From NCBI RefSeq assembly GCF_041222825.1, contig NZ_CP139482.1:2015001-2079000 (forward strand): a DNA stretch of 64,000 bases, read 5' to 3'. Origin of the DNA: Candidatus Thalassolituus haligoni (GTDB lineage: Bacteria > Pseudomonadota > Gammaproteobacteria > Pseudomonadales > Oceanobacteraceae). The notes beneath the pieces were generated by a model that was not told where the DNA came from, did not search any database, and saw only the letters and a program-made list of their open reading frames with translations. The translations under genes were made by a program, and so were the position numbers. Within the stretch, counting starts at the first letter, position 1; every line of letters starts with the position of its first letter. Of the stretch, positions 60,465-64,000 are shown piece after piece.

Positions 60465-60535
60465 ACAGTAGTGTTTATTTTTAGAATACGCAATAAACCA
60501 AGGTTTAATAATTTATTATTTAAACTTTAGTTTAT
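60465..60535 (-). promoter_or_regulatory. Candidate styA promoter with two StyR boxes
   Basis: ATAAACCAAGGTTTAA (60493-60508) is nearly the same as the box ahead of styS; TTAAACTTTAGTTTAT (60520-60535) is a second, weaker palindrome. They lie 68-111 bases upstream of the styA ATG. A possible -10 hexamer on the minus strand, TACTGT, is at 60465-60470, which would put the first box near -41, where activators often bind. The -10 is tentative. Confidence 0.65.
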
Positions 60536-60724
60536 CCTCTATGATAAATAGAATTTTATTGTGATTAATTTTTTTATTTTTCAAGCTATTGAAGTAAAAG
60601 ATTCGGTATGTTTTATTTTGATGGGGTTGGTATAAAAGCTGTGGCTCGCCCGCTGTGTGGTGATGTTGGATAATATTGAGAGCATTGGTTAAGGTTGTAA
60701 AATCATATGGTATCTCCTGCTCTT

Positions 60725-60903
60725 GTTAAATCCTGCACAACTCTAACCTCTGGCTTCTGCATCCATGCATTCGTGCGCGAGTGTTGCTGGATGTCAGAGC
60801 AAGGCGGCGAATGGAGCAAAATGACGAGTCCTTTTCAAATTCGCCAACACCGTTCTGGCTTGCAGTAACACTCGCCCAAAACTGGCACCAGATTAAGATG
60901 TCC
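60725..60903 (-). repeat. Diverged internal copy of the TAAA-flanked element (E3)
   Basis: About 180 bases that match the end and middle of the other copies: TTAAATCCTGCAC at the left, CGCGAGTGTTGC, GCAAGGCGGCGAATG, GTCCTTTTCA and ATTCGCCAACACCG, then GATTAAGATGTCC at the right. It lacks roughly 100 internal bases and is clearly older. Its right edge falls immediately after the TAA stop of the aldehyde dehydrogenase gene. Confidence 0.75.
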
Positions 60904-60905
60904 TT

Positions 60906-62312
60906 TTAGCTGAAGACTACCTGGATATTGGTGTTGGCTAGCAAGCCTTCCTTGCCGAACTCTACACCTATGCCAGAGCTCTTTATACCGCCAAACGGAG
61001 CGTTCGGCTGGATCGCGCCGTGTTTGTTGATCCAGACTGAACCGCACTCCATTCGGAAAGCAATGTTTTTGGCGGCATTAATATCAGTACTCCAGACTGA
61101 TCCACCCAAACCTGTCGGATTATCATTGGCAGCGGCAATAGCATCATTAATATCACTGTAAGGAATGATAGGTAAGGCTGGTCCAAATTGTTCTTCACGT
61201 ACCAGCGGGTCATTCGGGTTGCTGGTGGCAATCAGGGTGACCGGGAAAAACAGCGTATTGTTATCACTCACCGGACCGCCGGTCAGCAGCTTTCCACCCT
61301 GATTGACGGAATCCTTTACCAGTTGATTCACCTTATTGAACTGCATCCGATTCTGGATGGGGCCAAGCTCGCTGTCCTGGTGGAAGCCGTCACCTACGGT
61401 AACGGTGCTGGCAAACTCTGCCAATGCCGTGCACACCTTGCTATAAATGGACTCGTGGACGTACAGACGTTTCAGTGCGGCACAGGTTTGGCCATTATTG
61501 AGAAAGGCCCCCCAGAACAGCCCTGGCGCAATCTCTGTAGGGTCGGAATCAGGCAACACGATACCTGCATCGTTACCTCCCAGTTCCAAGGTCAGTCGCT
61601 TCAGGGTTTCAGCTGACGATGACATGACTTTTTTGCCAGTTTCAATACTGCCAGTAAATACAATTTTACCTATCTGTTCATGAGCGGACATTGCGGCACC
61701 TAACTCATCACCGCCGGTAATACTATTTACGACACCGGCTGGCAGAACTTCGTTCATCAGCTCGATCATCCTTAGAGTCGATAAAGGTGTGAGTGGTGAT
61801 GGCTTGCAAACTACGGTGTTACCTGAGCGAATGGCTGGAATAATGTGCCAGACGGCAATCATCAATGGCCAATTCCATGGGGTGATCGAACCGATAACGC
61901 CGATGGGTTTACGGTGCATTTCAACCTTGCCAGTTTCATCATCCTGCAGCACTTCTACAGGCATCTCCAACGATGCAGTGTACTGTGTCCAAGCGATGGC
62001 ACCGCCCACTTCAAACATGGAGCCAGTGCCCTGCATTGGTTTGCCTTGTTCGGACGTTAGAATAGTTGCCAGCTCTTGATGGTGCTCTTCAAGCTTGGTT
62101 GCAATAGCTTGGCAATACTGTTGGCGTTGCTGGTCTTCAATAGCTGACCAGACAGGAAAGGCCGCATGAGCAGCGGCAACTGCTTGCTCTAGGATGGTTG
62201 TATCTGCCTTTGGGGCATGGCCCGCTATTTCTGTCGTGGATGGGTTAAAAACCTGGAAGCTTGCGCTGATGTCGGCAGGAATGCCGTTAATGTAGTTATC
62301 GAAACGATACAT
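60906..62312 (-). CDS. Aldehyde dehydrogenase, probable phenylacetaldehyde dehydrogenase
   Basis: A 468-residue NAD(P)-dependent aldehyde dehydrogenase. Catalytic residues are Asn147 (PWNWP), Lys170, Glu243 (LELGGN) and Cys277 (NNGQTCAAL). Position beside styABC and a FeaR-like regulator suggests that it oxidises phenylacetaldehyde to phenylacetate, the role of StyD. It is about 30 residues shorter than classical StyD/FeaB, and starts almost at the family core, so it may come from another aldehyde dehydrogenase branch. It ends at the E3 repeat. Confidence 0.8.
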   Translation of the reverse strand: MYRFDNYINGIPADISASFQVFNPSTTEIAGHAPKADTTILEQAVAAAHAAFPVWSAIEDQQRQQYCQAIATKLEEHHQELATILTSEQGKPMQGTGSMFEVGGAIAWTQYTASLEMPVEVLQDDETGKVEMHRKPIGVIGSITPWNWPLMIAVWHIIPAIRSGNTVVCKPSPLTPLSTLRMIELMNEVLPAGVVNSITGGDELGAAMSAHEQIGKIVFTGSIETGKKVMSSSAETLKRLTLELGGNDAGIVLPDSDPTEIAPGLFWGAFLNNGQTCAALKRLYVHESIYSKVCTALAEFASTVTVGDGFHQDSELGPIQNRMQFNKVNQLVKDSVNQGGKLLTGGPVSDNNTLFFPVTLIATSNPNDPLVREEQFGPALPIIPYSDINDAIAAANDNPTGLGGSVWSTDINAAKNIAFRMECGSVWINKHGAIQPNAPFGGIKSSGIGVEFGKEGLLANTNIQVVFS

Positions 62313-62426
62313 AAGCTTTCTCTTTTTATTGGGTTGTATATGTTCGATCGTTCGCTGTGGTTGTAAGCGACAGTGTCACCCTGTTTATAGCAAGAATACT
62401 GTGTGGCTAATACTAGTTTGGCAGTG

Positions 62427-62452
62427 GTGCGAAACCAACTGGCGAAAACAAC
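62427..62452. promoter_or_regulatory. Direct repeat between the FeaR-like gene and the dehydrogenase
   Basis: GTGCGAAACCAAC and TGGCGAAAACAAC are adjacent 13-bp copies agreeing at 10 positions. They lie about 115-140 bases upstream of the dehydrogenase start. AraC-family regulators bind direct repeats, so this is a candidate FeaR-type operator. Confidence 0.4.
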
Positions 62453-62473
62453 CAATCAATTGCCGCCAAAGTA

Positions 62474-63394
62474 TTAGTCGGGGCGGTAGCGCTTACGGTA
62501 GGCTGCTGGCGTCAGACCAAAACGGTGCTTGAATCGAGTGCAGAAATGGCTGCTATCTACAAAACCAAAGCTGTAACCAACGGCAGCGATTTTTTCAACA
62601 TGAATGGCTGTTCTCAACTCTCGAGCACAAAAATCCAGTCGACGATTTCGAATATAAGTCTTTACACCTCCATGTTCTGTAAACAGCCGATACAGGGATC
62701 GCTGGGAGAGGCCTGCCTCGGTGGCGATACATGCCGGAGTCAGGGTCGCATCAGTAAGATGTGCGTCAATCAGACGCTGAAGTTTGTCAAATTGACGCGC
62801 CTGAACGTAATTGCCAGGGAATTTTTCTCTTTGTAGTGGGGTCAGCAAAGAACTGATTGCATCTAGAAAAGCGTCGCTTTCCAGCATGTTCAAAGAGGGG
62901 TTTTGTCCCAGCTCCTGCATTAGGCTATTGGCCAGCCGGGTCATGGGAAGCTGCGCATGCAGCCGTTTTGCTGTAGGCAGGGGGTGATTGTGTTGATTCT
63001 GATTGCTGATGTTGCGAGGCAAAATGAGCGAAATTTGCTGAGACTGATTCGTGAATACCAGTTCAAATGGCAGGCGACTGTCTAGCAGATAGATATCACC
63101 GCAAGCGAGTTCACTACGGTTGTCGGCCTGTTGTATCTGGGCGCAACCGTTCAGCTGGAACACCATAAAATAATGGTCGTTTAAGTCTTCCTGAATATCG
63201 GCGTCCGTTCGGAATAGGCGGCAGTGCTGGGTTTGCACATGACTGAATTTGAGGCTGCCACTGTAATACCCCTTGATGGTACCGCTGAATGGTTCGCCCG
63301 CAGGTTCGGCCTGAAAGCGACCGCAGATGTTGTTAATATCATTCAACCAATGGTCAAACTGTTCGGACGTGTGGGCTTGGGTGGTCATATTCAT
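62474..63394 (-). CDS. feaR: AraC-family regulator, FeaR-like
   Basis: A 306-residue regulator. The N-terminal AraC-binding-like domain (FDHWLNDINNICGRF) and C-terminal double HTH (CIATEAGLSQRSLYRLFTEH, YIRNRRLDFCARELR, FKHRFGLTPAAYRKRY) resemble E. coli FeaR, which activates the phenylacetaldehyde dehydrogenase gene feaB. ATG 63394 is chosen because AGGAG lies seven bases upstream; the longer frame from 63508 adds unrelated residues. It points toward the dehydrogenase gene. Confidence 0.85.
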   Translation of the reverse strand: MNMTTQAHTSEQFDHWLNDINNICGRFQAEPAGEPFSGTIKGYYSGSLKFSHVQTQHCRLFRTDADIQEDLNDHYFMVFQLNGCAQIQQADNRSELACGDIYLLDSRLPFELVFTNQSQQISLILPRNISNQNQHNHPLPTAKRLHAQLPMTRLANSLMQELGQNPSLNMLESDAFLDAISSLLTPLQREKFPGNYVQARQFDKLQRLIDAHLTDATLTPACIATEAGLSQRSLYRLFTEHGGVKTYIRNRRLDFCARELRTAIHVEKIAAVGYSFGFVDSSHFCTRFKHRFGLTPAAYRKRYRPD

Positions 63395-63542
63395 TTGCAC
63401 ACTCCTAAGTGGTGATTGTGCTGGGGCGTTGCAGGGGTTAATAAATCCCTCAAGCTGCGGAAATTGAATTTTCCGATACCTTAGGGGTGGATGTATTAAC
63501 ACCTTCAACTCCTAGTTCGTTCTTTGCGATTGATGAGCTAAA

Positions 63543-63807
63543 GGGGGCATCTATTTAATCCTGCACGGCTCTGCGCGAGTGTTGCCGTTGTTCAGGGCAA
63601 GGCGGCGAATGCAGCGAAAGGACACGTCCTTTTCACATTCGTCAACACCGCACTGGACGGCGGCAACCTGCGCCCTGCGGGGGCTGCCGGATGATCTCGA
63701 CTCTGTGTCGCCGACGTTTGACTTGACCCGTCAGGCCTGCAAGTCGGCTTCGTGATTCGGAACCATCCGGTAGCCCAGAGTGAGCACCGGATTAAATAGA
63801 TGTCCCC
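63543..63807 (-). mobile_element. TAAA-flanked 265-bp element, right copy (E2)
   Basis: The inverse of E1: ends GGGGGCATCTATTTAATCC and GGATTAAATAGATGTCCCC, flanked by TAAA on both sides (63539-63542, 63808-63811). About 95% identical to E1; the internal hairpin arm is partly changed. It is located between the feaR-like start and the window edge. Confidence 0.85.
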
Positions 63808-64000
63808 TAAAGATACTGGAGGTAGAGTTTTATTTTTTATCACATGGTTAAAATAGTTTTTTTCATTTCAAGTATCAAGGCTTGAAGGGACGAAAATCTC
63901 TTCAGGGCTGCTCTCGGTAATCCCTCATCTCTGATAGACGTTATTTTTGCATTTTAAATGGCCAGAATAAATGCCCTTTCGCCTGGTTTCGGTGTTTTTC
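63808..64000. other. Window end, no gene seen
   Basis: About 190 AT-rich bases after the right element. No open frame with family resemblance. A gene may start further right. Confidence 0.5.

Overview
This window looks like the chromosome of a gammaproteobacterium of the Pseudomonadales/Oceanospirillales type, probably marine or hydrocarbon-associated. The basis is conserved gene order: icd (monomeric) - cspD - clpS - clpA - infA - bpt - aat - ftsK - lolA - rarA - crcB - serS - cysG - tusEBCD, which is close to the order known in Pseudomonas and relatives. I cannot name a genus from the sequence alone.

Layout. 0-6 kb: 3' part of a type I restriction-modification locus (hsdS, fic, rhuM, hsdR; hsdM must lie to the left), then a decayed integrase fragment. 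6.5-15.3 kb: a DOPA-dioxygenase-like gene, a small membrane protein, an RND efflux pump with its adaptor, a glutaredoxin, nhaA and a MetF-like gene. 15.4-21.4 kb: a three-gene SMC-type operon (MksF/E/B, i.e. JetA/B/C) without the JetD/MksG nuclease. 21.4-26.7 kb: a gene-poor stretch with repeats, a rhodanese, then nudix-mnmA-hflD-dusA and rluE. 26.9-44.8 kb: housekeeping core (Krebs cycle, Clp protease and N-end rule, FtsK, lipoprotein chaperone, replication recombination, fluoride export, seryl-tRNA synthetase, siroheme, tRNA 2-thiolation). 45.1-49.5 kb: proVWX osmoprotectant transporter and a peroxiredoxin. 49.7-53.8 kb: an IS graveyard around a tRNA-Ser gene (decayed IS1182-type transposase, an IS3-family element interrupted by an IS4-family element, and another IS3 remnant).

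53.9-63.8 kb: the most interesting part, a compact styrene catabolic module. styS and styR (hybrid sensor kinase and LuxR-type regulator) face styA, styB and styC (styrene monooxygenase, its flavin reductase and styrene oxide isomerase), followed upstream by an aldehyde dehydrogenase and a FeaR-like AraC regulator. Together these genes would take styrene to styrene oxide, phenylacetaldehyde and phenylacetate. Palindromes with the core ATAAACCAAGGTTTA sit upstream of both styS and styA and resemble the StyR boxes known from Pseudomonas. The whole module is bracketed by two inverted, nearly identical ~264-bp elements with terminal inverted repeats and TAAA flanks. A diverged third copy lies just upstream of the styA promoter region and a fragment lies after proX. 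One of the elements sits between the predicted StyR box and the styS start. This suggests a transposon-like or recombination-prone catabolic cassette inserted into an IS-rich region next to a tRNA gene.
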